A stretch of DNA of 64,000 nt from Geminocystis sp050753365 (GTDB lineage Bacteria > Cyanobacteriota > Cyanobacteriia > Cyanobacteriales > Cyanobacteriaceae): NCBI RefSeq assembly GCF_050753365.1, contig NZ_JBLZFY010000009.1:10270-74269 (forward strand), in the 5' to 3' direction. Both the position numbers and the translations under genes were made by a program. Shown here piece after piece: positions 1 through 7,854 of the stretch (positions are counted from its first letter, which is position 1; every line of letters begins with the position of its first letter). The notes under the pieces are model-generated. The model was not told where the DNA came from, did not search any database, and saw only the letters and a program-made list of their open reading frames with translations.

Positions 1-1
1 T

Positions 2-196
2 TTAGACGTTGCAACTCCTAATCAAATTTTACAACATCTCATGGAAGCTCGATCGATTAATGACTCAGACTTATTAAACATTTTTGGTAGTCAAGAAATC
101 CTCACAAAAATTAAAGAAGGTAGTTGTGCTATCAATGCTAATCAAGCTGAGGCTTTAGCAGATTATTTTCATGTTTCCCCTAGTTTATTTTTATGA
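2..196 (+). CDS. higA: HigA-type antitoxin, 3' end only
   Basis: An open frame enters from the left edge and stops with TGA at 194-196, giving 64 residues. The reading (ILQHLMEARSINDSDLLNIF, then KIKEGSCAIN and a tail ending HVSPSLFL) matches the C-terminal helix-turn-helix of the HigA/Xre antitoxins, which bind their own promoter and neutralise a HigB-type toxin. The toxin and the start lie outside the window. It is followed 18 bp later by the convergent PIN toxin. The family match is from memory of the consensus; the open frame is seen directly. Confidence 0.7.
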   Translation, partial: LDVATPNQILQHLMEARSINDSDLLNIFGSQEILTKIKEGSCAINANQAEALADYFHVSPSLFL

Positions 197-214
197 AATT
201 ATGTTTTTAATAAT

Positions 215-604
215 TTAATCCCAAATAATTTGTATATCATAAGAAGTAAAAGCTGTATCTTTACTTATTATAGGCATTTTTTCTACTATGCTTTGAGCAA
301 TTAACAATCTATCAAAAGGATCATTATGATGAAAAGGTAAACGAGTTACTGTAGATATTTGTTGAAGATTTATTGGTAAAAGTTTATAGTCTTTTAATGT
401 TAATTTTTCTTCAATATATTCTTCTAAAGGTAGAGCTAATGTTAACTTTCCTTTACTTTGTTTAATACCCATTTCCCATATACTTACTAAACTAATAAAT
501 TTAGTTTCTTCCTCATTTTCCATTAATAGCCTTACTTTATCACTCAATTTAACATCCCCTGAGAAAAACCAAATTAGAGCATGAGTATCTAATAAATAGT
601 TCAT
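215..604 (-). CDS. vapC: VapC-type PIN-domain toxin
   Basis: This 129-residue protein has the PIN-domain pattern: LLDTHALIWF at the N-terminus with the first acidic metal ligand, a central WEMGIK with a conserved Glu, and HHNDPFDRLLIAQS near the C-terminus with further acidic residues. PIN toxins of this group (COG3744) are Mg-dependent RNases that cut tRNA or mRNA when not bound by antitoxin. The start ATG (602-604) shares one base with the stop of the upstream antitoxin, so the two are translationally coupled. The length is normal and no catalytic residue seems lost. Confidence 0.9.
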   Translation of the reverse strand: MNYLLDTHALIWFFSGDVKLSDKVRLLMENEEETKFISLVSIWEMGIKQSKGKLTLALPLEEYIEEKLTLKDYKLLPINLQQISTVTRLPFHHNDPFDRLLIAQSIVEKMPIISKDTAFTSYDIQIIWD

Positions 605-831
605 TATATATATTCTTGAAAATCGTCTAATGGTTCGTCAAAATCGTCACTAATAGCAATAATATCTTTATCACTGCCAAATAATGGAGGACGTTTTTTA
701 ACTTGTTTTATGGAGCTTAATTTAACAATAGGTTGATGATTCTTCGTAATAATAATATCTTTCCCTTTAGCGGCTATTTCTAGTAATTGGTTAATGTGCA
801 ATACGGCTTGATCTATTTCAATAGTTTCCAT
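604..831 (-). CDS. Phd/YefM-like antitoxin partner of VapC
   Basis: This 75-residue protein starts METIEIDQAVLHINQLLEIA and continues with KGKDIIITKNHQPIVKL, the usual Phd/YefM-fold pattern (helix, then a strand with a bulky hydrophobic PIVKL). The acidic C-terminal tail (DDFDEPLDDF) is expected to wrap the toxin. It precedes the PIN toxin with a 1-nt overlap, the normal antitoxin-first order. It likely represses its own promoter in the A/T-rich stretch just upstream. Confidence 0.85.
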   Translation of the reverse strand: METIEIDQAVLHINQLLEIAAKGKDIIITKNHQPIVKLSSIKQVKKRPPLFGSDKDIIAISDDFDEPLDDFQEYI

Positions 832-889
832 TTTTTTCTATTATTATATTATATGACTTACATATTTGTACTAAAAATCAAGATTTAGG

Positions 890-920
890 AGATTGCTTCG
901 TGCCTCGCAATGACAGAATA
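890..920. repeat. dispersed palindromic repeat, cattgcgag family
   Basis: The stretch GAGATTGCTTCGTGCCTCGC followed by AATGACAGAA is one of about six related copies in this window (others near 4541, 24430, 27960, 54091 and 60478). All are intergenic and occur in both orientations. The ends GAAGCAATCTC and GTCATTGCGAGG recur. Function unknown. Confidence 0.6.
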
Positions 921-1020
921 TCAACAGTATTGTTTTAGATATATTCATCATAACTAATTTTTTTCTAACACGAGAAGGAAGTATAATTTAAAGTGTCCAA
1001 AAGTAAAAACAAAGTGACTT

Positions 1021-1239
1021 ATGGCAGAATATCAACGGATAGAGTATCAAATCGGTAAAGATGGTAAAATCACAGAAAGAGTAATTGATGCCAGTGGTAA
1101 CAGTTGTTTGCAACCCACCCAAGCATTAGAGGAAGCATTAGGAGAAATTGAATCAAGGGAATTACTCCCCGAATATTACGAAGGGGAAGAAATCTTAACT
1201 ACCGATAATCTTCAACGATCGAAATCTATTAATAATTAG
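1021..1239 (+). CDS. DUF2997 family protein
   Basis: A 72-residue protein with the DUF2997 pattern: YQRIEYQIGKDGKITERVID, then ASGNSC and an acidic tail with LPEYYEGEE. The family is common in cyanobacteria, often next to a DUF1257 (Ycf35-like) protein, but no such neighbour is seen here. Function is not established. The next gene follows 73 bp later in the same direction. Confidence 0.85.
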   Translation: MAEYQRIEYQIGKDGKITERVIDASGNSCLQPTQALEEALGEIESRELLPEYYEGEEILTTDNLQRSKSINN

Positions 1240-1312
1240 TTTTTATCTGCTAATATTAAAGTATTAATAGTCAAAGTTTTTCTAAGTTTTCTAAGGGTAA
1301 ATATAAGGAATT

Positions 1313-1903
1313 ATGGATTTTTCTCATATATTAACAGGTATCGTTTTTTGGTTAATAATTAGTATATTTTTCTTGATCACTTTTGGTTCATCATCTGGGA
1401 AAAATGATCATAAATTTAGCCTTGCAAAAAAATCTCCATCTAACACAACAAAAGAGAATAATTTAAACGATTTAAACAATAATGATAACAGAGAAGAAAT
1501 AATTAATTTGCAGAAACAATGTCAACGATTACGAGAAGAATTAGAAGCTCAATCGAGCCTGTTAAAAAGTGATTTTCGTAGTGAAACTTTTGAACAATTA
1601 CAGCCTTTATTAACTAACTATCCTACTGCCCGTAAGATGGCAAAAACAAAACCAGATTTACCTGCCAAAAATTTGATCTCTTTATTTACATCCCTAGAAA
1701 ATTTGTTAGAAAATTGGGGTTATGAAACCATCGGGAAACCTTGGGAGAAAGTAAATTACAATCCTCAAATTCATCAAGCCGATAGTGATGATATTGAAGT
1801 AGGGGAATCGGTTTATATTCGTTTTGTGGGCTACCGTGACGGCGATAATATCCTTTATCCTGCTAAAGTAAGTCTCAATCTTCCTCCCAATTTACAAAGT
1901 TAA
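1313..1903 (+). CDS. GrpE-like membrane-anchored protein near Hsp70
   Basis: A 196-residue protein with one N-terminal membrane segment (residues about 9-25, ILTGIVFWLIISIFFLITF), a charged Asn-rich linker, a short coiled coil (about 65-85, LQKQCQRLREELEAQ) and a C-terminal domain. The C-terminal part (GKPWEKVNYNPQIHQ, then VGESVYIRFVGYRDGD and LYPAKVS) resembles GrpE-type nucleotide exchange factors seen beside Hsp70 homologues in cyanobacteria. The Hsp70 gene starts about 770 bp downstream, which supports a co-chaperone role. The GrpE assignment is inference from the motif and the neighbour. Confidence 0.55.
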   Translation: MDFSHILTGIVFWLIISIFFLITFGSSSGKNDHKFSLAKKSPSNTTKENNLNDLNNNDNREEIINLQKQCQRLREELEAQSSLLKSDFRSETFEQLQPLLTNYPTARKMAKTKPDLPAKNLISLFTSLENLLENWGYETIGKPWEKVNYNPQIHQADSDDIEVGESVYIRFVGYRDGDNILYPAKVSLNLPPNLQS

Positions 1904-1983
1904 TTTACTTTTATGAATGATGAATAAATTAGCTAATTAGCAAAAAATTACTATTAAAATAATTTATGTAGAGGTTATAGAAA

Positions 1984-2250
1984 ATGGAAGCAACAAAACT
2001 CAAAGGAATTGTTAATCAGAAAGGACAATTAATTATAGAAGAAAGTATTAATCTTAGTCCGGGAGAAGTGGAAATTGTTATCTTAAAAATAGATAATTTA
2101 ACTAACACAGAAATTAGCATTAAATCTCAAACTATTAAACATCGTAGTCAAACTTTTAAAGACTTATTAGAAAATCAATCTCCCACAGATGAAAATTTTA
2201 ATGTTGATGGTAAAAAATGGGATTATTTAAAAGATAAATATAATTTATGA
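1984..2250 (+). CDS. antitoxin of a PIN-domain toxin
   Basis: This 88-residue protein begins with KLKGIVNQKGQLIIEESINL, then PGEVEIVIL. This beta-rich start is typical of small cyanobacterial antitoxins placed before PIN toxins. The rest is a charged, probably flexible tail for toxin binding. It overlaps the toxin start by 4 nt (ATGA at 2247-2250), a clear sign of translational coupling. It lies between the GrpE-like and Hsp70 genes. Confidence 0.75.
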   Translation: MEATKLKGIVNQKGQLIIEESINLSPGEVEIVILKIDNLTNTEISIKSQTIKHRSQTFKDLLENQSPTDENFNVDGKKWDYLKDKYNL

Positions 2251-2663
2251 AAGTTCTGATTGATACCAATATTATTTTAGATTTAGCCTTAATTAGATTG
2301 CCTTTTTATGAAGAAGCAGACGAAATCTTTTATTTAATTGAAGAAGAAAAAATAGAAGGTTTTATTAGTGCGACTACCTTAACTGATATTTATTATATCC
2401 TTCGTAAACAAAAAGGAAAAGAGTGGACATTTCAATTTTTAAAACGATTAACTAATCTTTGTAAAATTAATCCTATCAACGAAATAATTATTATTGAAGC
2501 CTTAAATAATAGCTATAAAGATTTTGAAGATGATATTCAATATTATTCTGCTATTATTAATAATCTGGATGTAATTGTTACTCGAAATATTAAAGATTTT
2601 CCTAACAATAATTTACCTATTTTAACACCCTCTCAATTATTATTAATAATTCTTAATTCCTAA
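2247..2663 (+). CDS. PIN-domain toxin (VapC-like)
   Basis: A 138-residue PIN protein: KVLIDTNIILDLAL at the N-terminus gives the DTN metal-binding motif, ISATTLTDIYYILRK the central region, and IVTRNIKDFP the C-terminal acidic motif. It belongs to the PIN_3 type of RNase toxins. It is coupled to the upstream antitoxin by ATGA overlap and stops 13 bp before the Hsp70 start. All expected acidic residues are visible, so it is probably functional. Confidence 0.88.
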   Translation: MKVLIDTNIILDLALIRLPFYEEADEIFYLIEEEKIEGFISATTLTDIYYILRKQKGKEWTFQFLKRLTNLCKINPINEIIIIEALNNSYKDFEDDIQYYSAIINNLDVIVTRNIKDFPNNNLPILTPSQLLLIILNS

Positions 2664-2676
2664 TTCCTCATCATTT

Positions 2677-4275
2677 ATGACTACTGTAGCGATCGATTTT
2701 GGCACAAGTAACACTGTTGTTAGTATTATCGAACCCGATACCAAAGAAGCAAAATCCCTCCGTTTTGAGAAAATGTCTAAGGTATTTCGGATGAAACTTA
2801 ATAACGACTCAGTGTCAGAAATCCCCGTCATACCTAGCTTAGTCTTTATCAAAGAAGGACATGAGTTTATCTTAGGAGAACAAGTGCGCACTCGTCGGTT
2901 AGGATGTAGTAAACCTGAACGGTTTTTTAAAGCCTTTAAAAGAGATTTAGCCGCCGAATATCGCTCTCCTGCGAGGATAATAGAAGGTAAAGAATACCCC
3001 AGTGAAACAGTAGCAGAAATATTTTTAAAAGAAATTTGGCAACAACTAAAATTACAGCATTTAAACCCCTCTCAAGTAATATTTACCGTGCCAGTGGGAG
3101 GCTTTGAAAGTTACTCGAATTGGTGTCGTGACTTAGCTACAGCATTAGGTATTGAAAAAGTGCAGTTAGTGGATGAATCCACCGCCGCCGCCTTTGGTTA
3201 TGCCGTGAAAAAACCTAATACCCTAGTTTTAGTTGTGGACTTTGGAGGAGGTACATTAGATCTTAGTTTAGTGCGTACGATCGCATCTTCTTCTCAAGTC
3301 AAGGAATTAAAAGGGGAAGTAATCGCTAAAACTCAAGCCTATGTAGGTGGTGAAGATATTGATATTTGGTTGATAGAAGACTATTTGAAAAAACAAGGCA
3401 TTGCCAAAAAGGATTTAAGTAATGTTGCTTGGCAAAATTTACTAGAAATAGCTGAACGTATTAAGATTAAACTATCCCATACTGAACAAGCAAAGGAAAG
3501 TTGGTTAGATGAAGATACTTTTATTGCCTATGATATAGTGTTCGATCGACAACAACTAACAGAAATCTTAGAAACTCAACAACTATTACCTCAATTACGG
3601 AATTGTCTCGATGAAGTTATTGAGATGTCAATAGGTAAGGGCATCAATAAAAAACAGATTGAAAAAGTAGTTTTAGTCGGTGGTAGTTGTTTAATTGCCC
3701 CCGTAAGAGAATTAATTACTTCTTATTTTGGCAGGGAAAAAGTGTTGATAAATAAGCCTTTTGAAGCTGTTTCTCATGGTGCTTTAACCCTTAATTCACT
3801 AGAAACCATTGATGATCATTTATATCATAGCTACGCCCTTCGTACATGGAATCCTTTAACCCAAGAATATGTCTATAATCCTTTATTTCGATCGGGATTA
3901 CAATATCCTTGTGAATTGGAACATCCCTTAATCCTACAATGTGCTAACAACGGACAAGATGCCATTTATTTGGATATTGGGCAAGTGGTAGAAATGGGCA
4001 AAGCTGAACTTAGTTACGATCGTACAGGAAAAATGACCAGTGGTATAGTTAAATCTCAAAATACCTATAAATCTCTTACCTACGAATTGGATTGGCAAGG
4101 AAACATTGTTAAGTCCGCCTGTATTGCTCAATTAAATCCCGTTGGCACTGTAGGGAAAGATCGTCTTAAAATACATCTGGAAATAGATTCTAACCGAATG
4201 TTGTTAGTTACTGTGACTGATATTCTGACTCAAGAAGTGTTAGTCTATAAGAAATCGATCGTACATTTATATTAA
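2677..4275 (+). CDS. Hsp70 family chaperone (short, divergent DnaK)
   Basis: A 532-residue Hsp70 protein. Seen motifs: AIDFGTSNTVVS (phosphate 1), LVVDFGGGTLDLSLV (phosphate 2), VVLVGGSCLIAPVRELI (adenosine loop) and ESTAAAFGYA. It is about 80-100 residues shorter than DnaK. The C-terminal half keeps a beta-sandwich-like region but seems to lack the helical lid and the EEVD-like tail. This makes it one of the extra cyanobacterial Hsp70 paralogues rather than the main DnaK. The GrpE-like gene upstream suggests a small dedicated chaperone pair. Client unknown. Confidence 0.88.
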   Translation: MTTVAIDFGTSNTVVSIIEPDTKEAKSLRFEKMSKVFRMKLNNDSVSEIPVIPSLVFIKEGHEFILGEQVRTRRLGCSKPERFFKAFKRDLAAEYRSPARIIEGKEYPSETVAEIFLKEIWQQLKLQHLNPSQVIFTVPVGGFESYSNWCRDLATALGIEKVQLVDESTAAAFGYAVKKPNTLVLVVDFGGGTLDLSLVRTIASSSQVKELKGEVIAKTQAYVGGEDIDIWLIEDYLKKQGIAKKDLSNVAWQNLLEIAERIKIKLSHTEQAKESWLDEDTFIAYDIVFDRQQLTEILETQQLLPQLRNCLDEVIEMSIGKGINKKQIEKVVLVGGSCLIAPVRELITSYFGREKVLINKPFEAVSHGALTLNSLETIDDHLYHSYALRTWNPLTQEYVYNPLFRSGLQYPCELEHPLILQCANNGQDAIYLDIGQVVEMGKAELSYDRTGKMTSGIVKSQNTYKSLTYELDWQGNIVKSACIAQLNPVGTVGKDRLKIHLEIDSNRMLLVTVTDILTQEVLVYKKSIVHLY

Positions 4276-4660
4276 TAAGCTGGAACATAAGGTTCGTGTA
4301 ACCAACTACAACTCACGAGAAAACTAAGCCTAGTCGAGATGCCACTCTTATCTTCATCATTTTATAGTTCACTCAAGTCCTTTCTAAGTATAATTGTTCA
4401 TCATAAGCAATTTTCAGCATGAGAATTTTGTTATGGTATCTAAGTTGAAATTCTGCGTTCCATAACTAATAACTGAGTTATCATCAACATAACACTGTCT
4501 AAAATTAAAACCGAATAGGATTTACGCAGGAGTAACAATATTCTGTCATTCCGAGCAAAGCGAAGGAATCTCAAACCCCTTATTTTTTTTTACAAATGCG
4601 TGAGTCTTAACCTAATTTATTTAGCAGTAAGATATTTGAAACTTGACATTAATCCTCACC
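4276..4660. other. intergenic region with one dispersed repeat
   Basis: No gene is seen in this 385-bp gap. It contains a copy of the cattgcgag repeat family at about 4541-4572 (TCTGTCATTCCGAGC, then GAAGGAATCTC). The rest is A/T-rich with no clear hairpin. A promoter for the following gene is expected here but no convincing boxes were identified. Confidence 0.5.
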
Positions 4661-6331
4661 ATGACTTCTTCTAGTAATCCAAAATTTTATCCTACCATTC
4701 GCCCTATAGTAGCCACTTACCTTGACGGTATTTGTTTTAAAAATGACAAACTTTTTGCCATCGATTCTCGTAATGGTTATTTACTGTCAATTAATCCTGA
4801 AAATAGTGTCACTAAAATTATTAATAGTACCTATTGGCAAGACTTTATCGGGGCGAGGGGTTTATGTATCTCGGATAATAAGTTATGGTTTACTAATCGA
4901 GAAGAAATTTATGTCTGTTCGATCGAATGGGAGCAAGGAGAGCTTAAAATAGTAACACCGCCTCAATATTCTTTTTCTGTATCCTATAGTGCTAACGGTA
5001 TAGCGATATGGGAAAATACTCTTTACATCACTACCCAAAAAACAGGGCATATCCTCGTTTATTCCACCGCAGGAGAAGCCATTACTAAGTTTTACGCCCC
5101 CGGTATCGGCTACGAAAACATCACCATTAAAGACGAAGAAATCTGGCTTTGTGACAACTTAGAGCAAACTGTATATTGTTTGGATAAAGTCACAGGAAAA
5201 CTCAAATATAATATGTTGACTCCCTTTGAATATCCTACAGCTTTGAGTTTTTATCACGACGACACCGAAGATAGAGACATTTTATATATTGCCTATAGTG
5301 ACCAAGAGCCTTATATTAGAGATAATCCTAACGCTGAACCTAATCACGAATTACTCTATCGAGATCGCACTTTCATTCATCCTCTTTATTTTAAATACGA
5401 TGAGGACAATAAACAAACTTTGTCCAATGGTTTCCTCTTAGAAGTTACCTATTTAGAAGAAATCTCCCCCCTTGATTCGATCGAATTTAAAGATTTAGAA
5501 TGGCGTATAGCCTTACCTACCGAAAGTCATCGTCAAAAAATCAAAAGCGTAGAAGCCGTTGGTTTACCCTACATTGAAGAAGATTATAACGGACAAAAAG
5601 TCGCCCTGTTTAAATTCCCTAAATTTACTTCCGATGAGCGCTTTGTCTTTGGTTGGCGTGCGGTGTTAGAAGTTTGGAGTATCAAATATCAAATTAAGCC
5701 GAAGGATTGTGAAAGTTTACCTCCCTTACCCCCAGAGTTTGAAGGTAAATACTTAATCGATGACGATGATTTGTCTATGAGTACGGATATTATCTTAAGG
5801 GGTGCAGAAGAAGCCAGAGGCTCAGAAACCAACATTTTACGCAAAATGTATAATATTCGTAACTATGTTTATGATCATCTCACCTATGGCATTAAACCCC
5901 ATATCGACACCCCTGATATTGTCTTAAAACGTGGCACTGGCTCTTGTGGTGAGTATTTAGGTTTATTATTAGCATTATCTCGTTTAAATGGCATTGCCTG
6001 TCGTACCGTTGGACGGTATAAATGTCCTATGAAAGTTTTGCATTTTGGAGTGCCTTTAGTGCCAGACTTTAACCATGTGTGGATGGAGTTTTATATTCCT
6101 ACCATTGGTTGGTTGCCGATGGAATCGAATCCCGATGATTTAGATGATGGTGGACCTTATCCTACGCGCTTTTTTATGGGCTTGTCGTGGTATCATGTAG
6201 AAATGGCAAAAGATGTACCCTTTGAAACTCTCATCAGTGAAGGATTACCCGTTAATAAAGAAAAAGCCTCGATCGGACAACTGGCAATCAATCATGTTTC
6301 TTTTACTATTTTACAAGAATTACAACCATAG
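4661..6331 (+). CDS. propeller plus transglutaminase-like protein
   Basis: The ATG at 4661 gives 556 residues; an upstream in-frame TTG at 4643 is less likely. The N-terminal half has repeated short units such as DKLFAIDSRNGYLLSINP and GNTLYITTQKTGHILVYS-like stretches, as in NHL/SMP-30-type beta-propellers. The C-terminal half is a transglutaminase-like papain fold: catalytic Cys in GTGSCGEYLGLLLALSR, His in FNHVWMEFYIP, and an acidic third residue near MESNPDD. Such domains act as cysteine proteases or amidases. No signal peptide is seen, so a cytoplasmic enzyme is likely. Substrate unknown. Confidence 0.72.
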   Translation: MTSSSNPKFYPTIRPIVATYLDGICFKNDKLFAIDSRNGYLLSINPENSVTKIINSTYWQDFIGARGLCISDNKLWFTNREEIYVCSIEWEQGELKIVTPPQYSFSVSYSANGIAIWENTLYITTQKTGHILVYSTAGEAITKFYAPGIGYENITIKDEEIWLCDNLEQTVYCLDKVTGKLKYNMLTPFEYPTALSFYHDDTEDRDILYIAYSDQEPYIRDNPNAEPNHELLYRDRTFIHPLYFKYDEDNKQTLSNGFLLEVTYLEEISPLDSIEFKDLEWRIALPTESHRQKIKSVEAVGLPYIEEDYNGQKVALFKFPKFTSDERFVFGWRAVLEVWSIKYQIKPKDCESLPPLPPEFEGKYLIDDDDLSMSTDIILRGAEEARGSETNILRKMYNIRNYVYDHLTYGIKPHIDTPDIVLKRGTGSCGEYLGLLLALSRLNGIACRTVGRYKCPMKVLHFGVPLVPDFNHVWMEFYIPTIGWLPMESNPDDLDDGGPYPTRFFMGLSWYHVEMAKDVPFETLISEGLPVNKEKASIGQLAINHVSFTILQELQP

Positions 6332-6616
6332 AGAATTAGGAATTAGGAATGATTTTAACGTAATAATGCAGAATGTGAGTTTATTTTTGGTGTATTTTTA
6401 GTATTAATAGGGGTTTTGTAACAGAAACAAAAAACATATATTTTTATTAATAAAGATAAAGTTTAAATAATTTTATTATTAATTTCTTGATGATTAAAAA
6501 TTGTGAGATTAACTAATATATAATATAAACAAAGACTTCTATTTTTTGTATTTAGTGATTAACTGAATATCGACAATATTTGTAGAAGTTTAAAGATTAT
6601 TGTAAGGAGAAAACTC

Positions 6617-7621
6617 ATGCTGATCAACGATGTATTAAAACGCTATAAAGACGGCGATCGAGATTTTCGAGAAATAAATCTCAGTAAAAGTAATTTAAGT
6701 GGAATGAAATTAAGTTATTCAAATTTATCTCGATCGAAATTAGTAGAAGCTCATTTAGCATGGTCAGATTTAGAGCGTTGTTTTCTCCTCGAAACCGATT
6801 TAAGAGGAGCTTTTTTATACGGAGCAAATTTAAGTTTTGTAAAGTTAAAAGAAGCATTGTTAATTGAAGCTGATTTAACCAAAGCCGATTTACATGGCGC
6901 TCAGTTACACAAAGTTGATTTACAAGGAGCTACACTGAGTGGTGCAGTTTTAACATGGGTAAATCTCTACATGGCAAATTTACCAAAAGTTAATCTTTGT
7001 GGTGCAAACTTAGACGGTATCAACTTAAGAGGTGCTAATTTACAAGGGGCAAATTTAAACTGGACAAATTTAAACCATGCTCGATTAAGCGGTGCTAATT
7101 TAAAAGGTGCTAGTTTATACGGAATAAAACTAAAAGGTGCATTTCTCAACGGTTTAGACTTGCACGGATTAAACTTCAGTGCCATGGACTTAACAGAAGC
7201 CAAAATGAGTGGTGCTAAACTTTATGACACTAATTTTGCAGGAAGTAATTTAGATCATGCGGTTTTGCGTCGCAGTGTTTTAGATAAAGCAAACTTAAAC
7301 AACGTCAAACTCCATCAAGGGCAAATGCGAGGAGCTCATATTGTCAAAGCCAACTTAATGAAAAGCGACTTAACTGAAACAGATTTAAGGGCGGCAGATT
7401 TAAGTTTTGCAAATCTTAATATGGCAAACTTGACAGGAGCAGATTTAACAGGAGCTAACTTGCAAGGGGCTTATTTATGGGGTGCGAACTTACAAGGGGC
7501 TATTTTAAAAAATGCGAATCTTACGGGAGCAAGTTTACGAGATGCTGATTTATCAGGAGTAGATTTATCGGAAGTTATTTTAGAAGGTGCGACAATGCCC
7601 GACGGAAAAATACAAATTTAA
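6617..7621 (+). CDS. pentapeptide-repeat protein
   Basis: A 334-residue protein built almost wholly of A(D/N)LXX pentapeptide units (for example LSGANLKGASLYG and LTGADLTGANLQGAYL), which form a right-handed quadrilateral beta-helix. A short N-terminal segment (LINDVLKRYKDGDRDFREIN) precedes the repeats. AAGGAG lies 7 bp before the ATG and supports this start. There is no signal peptide or membrane segment, so it is probably cytoplasmic. Function unknown; most cyanobacterial members have none assigned. Confidence 0.9.
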   Translation: MLINDVLKRYKDGDRDFREINLSKSNLSGMKLSYSNLSRSKLVEAHLAWSDLERCFLLETDLRGAFLYGANLSFVKLKEALLIEADLTKADLHGAQLHKVDLQGATLSGAVLTWVNLYMANLPKVNLCGANLDGINLRGANLQGANLNWTNLNHARLSGANLKGASLYGIKLKGAFLNGLDLHGLNFSAMDLTEAKMSGAKLYDTNFAGSNLDHAVLRRSVLDKANLNNVKLHQGQMRGAHIVKANLMKSDLTETDLRAADLSFANLNMANLTGADLTGANLQGAYLWGANLQGAILKNANLTGASLRDADLSGVDLSEVILEGATMPDGKIQI

Positions 7622-7854
7622 AAATTGTTTTGTCCTATTAATCAAGGGGATATAAATGGTTCATTCAACATCATAAAAAAAGTAATTCCTGATGTGTTTA
7701 ACTAAGGAATAAAAAGTTTGTCGTTTAACTCTGTAATGCTTGATCGATCCATAAAGATAAAAAAGAAACTATCAAACTTTCCCGACTAGATTAAAATAGA
7801 ATAAATAATTCGTAAACCAAGCAATCAACACCAAAAATTGGATAAAAAAAGCCC

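Noticed and set aside
4276..4642. tRNA gene suspected from GGTTCGTGTAACC
   Set aside because: No acceptor stem, no anticodon arm and no CCA end could be folded.
6967..7203. Minus-strand open frame inside the pentapeptide-repeat gene
   Set aside because: It is the reverse reading of the A(D/N)LXX repeats, low-complexity and without a ribosome site.
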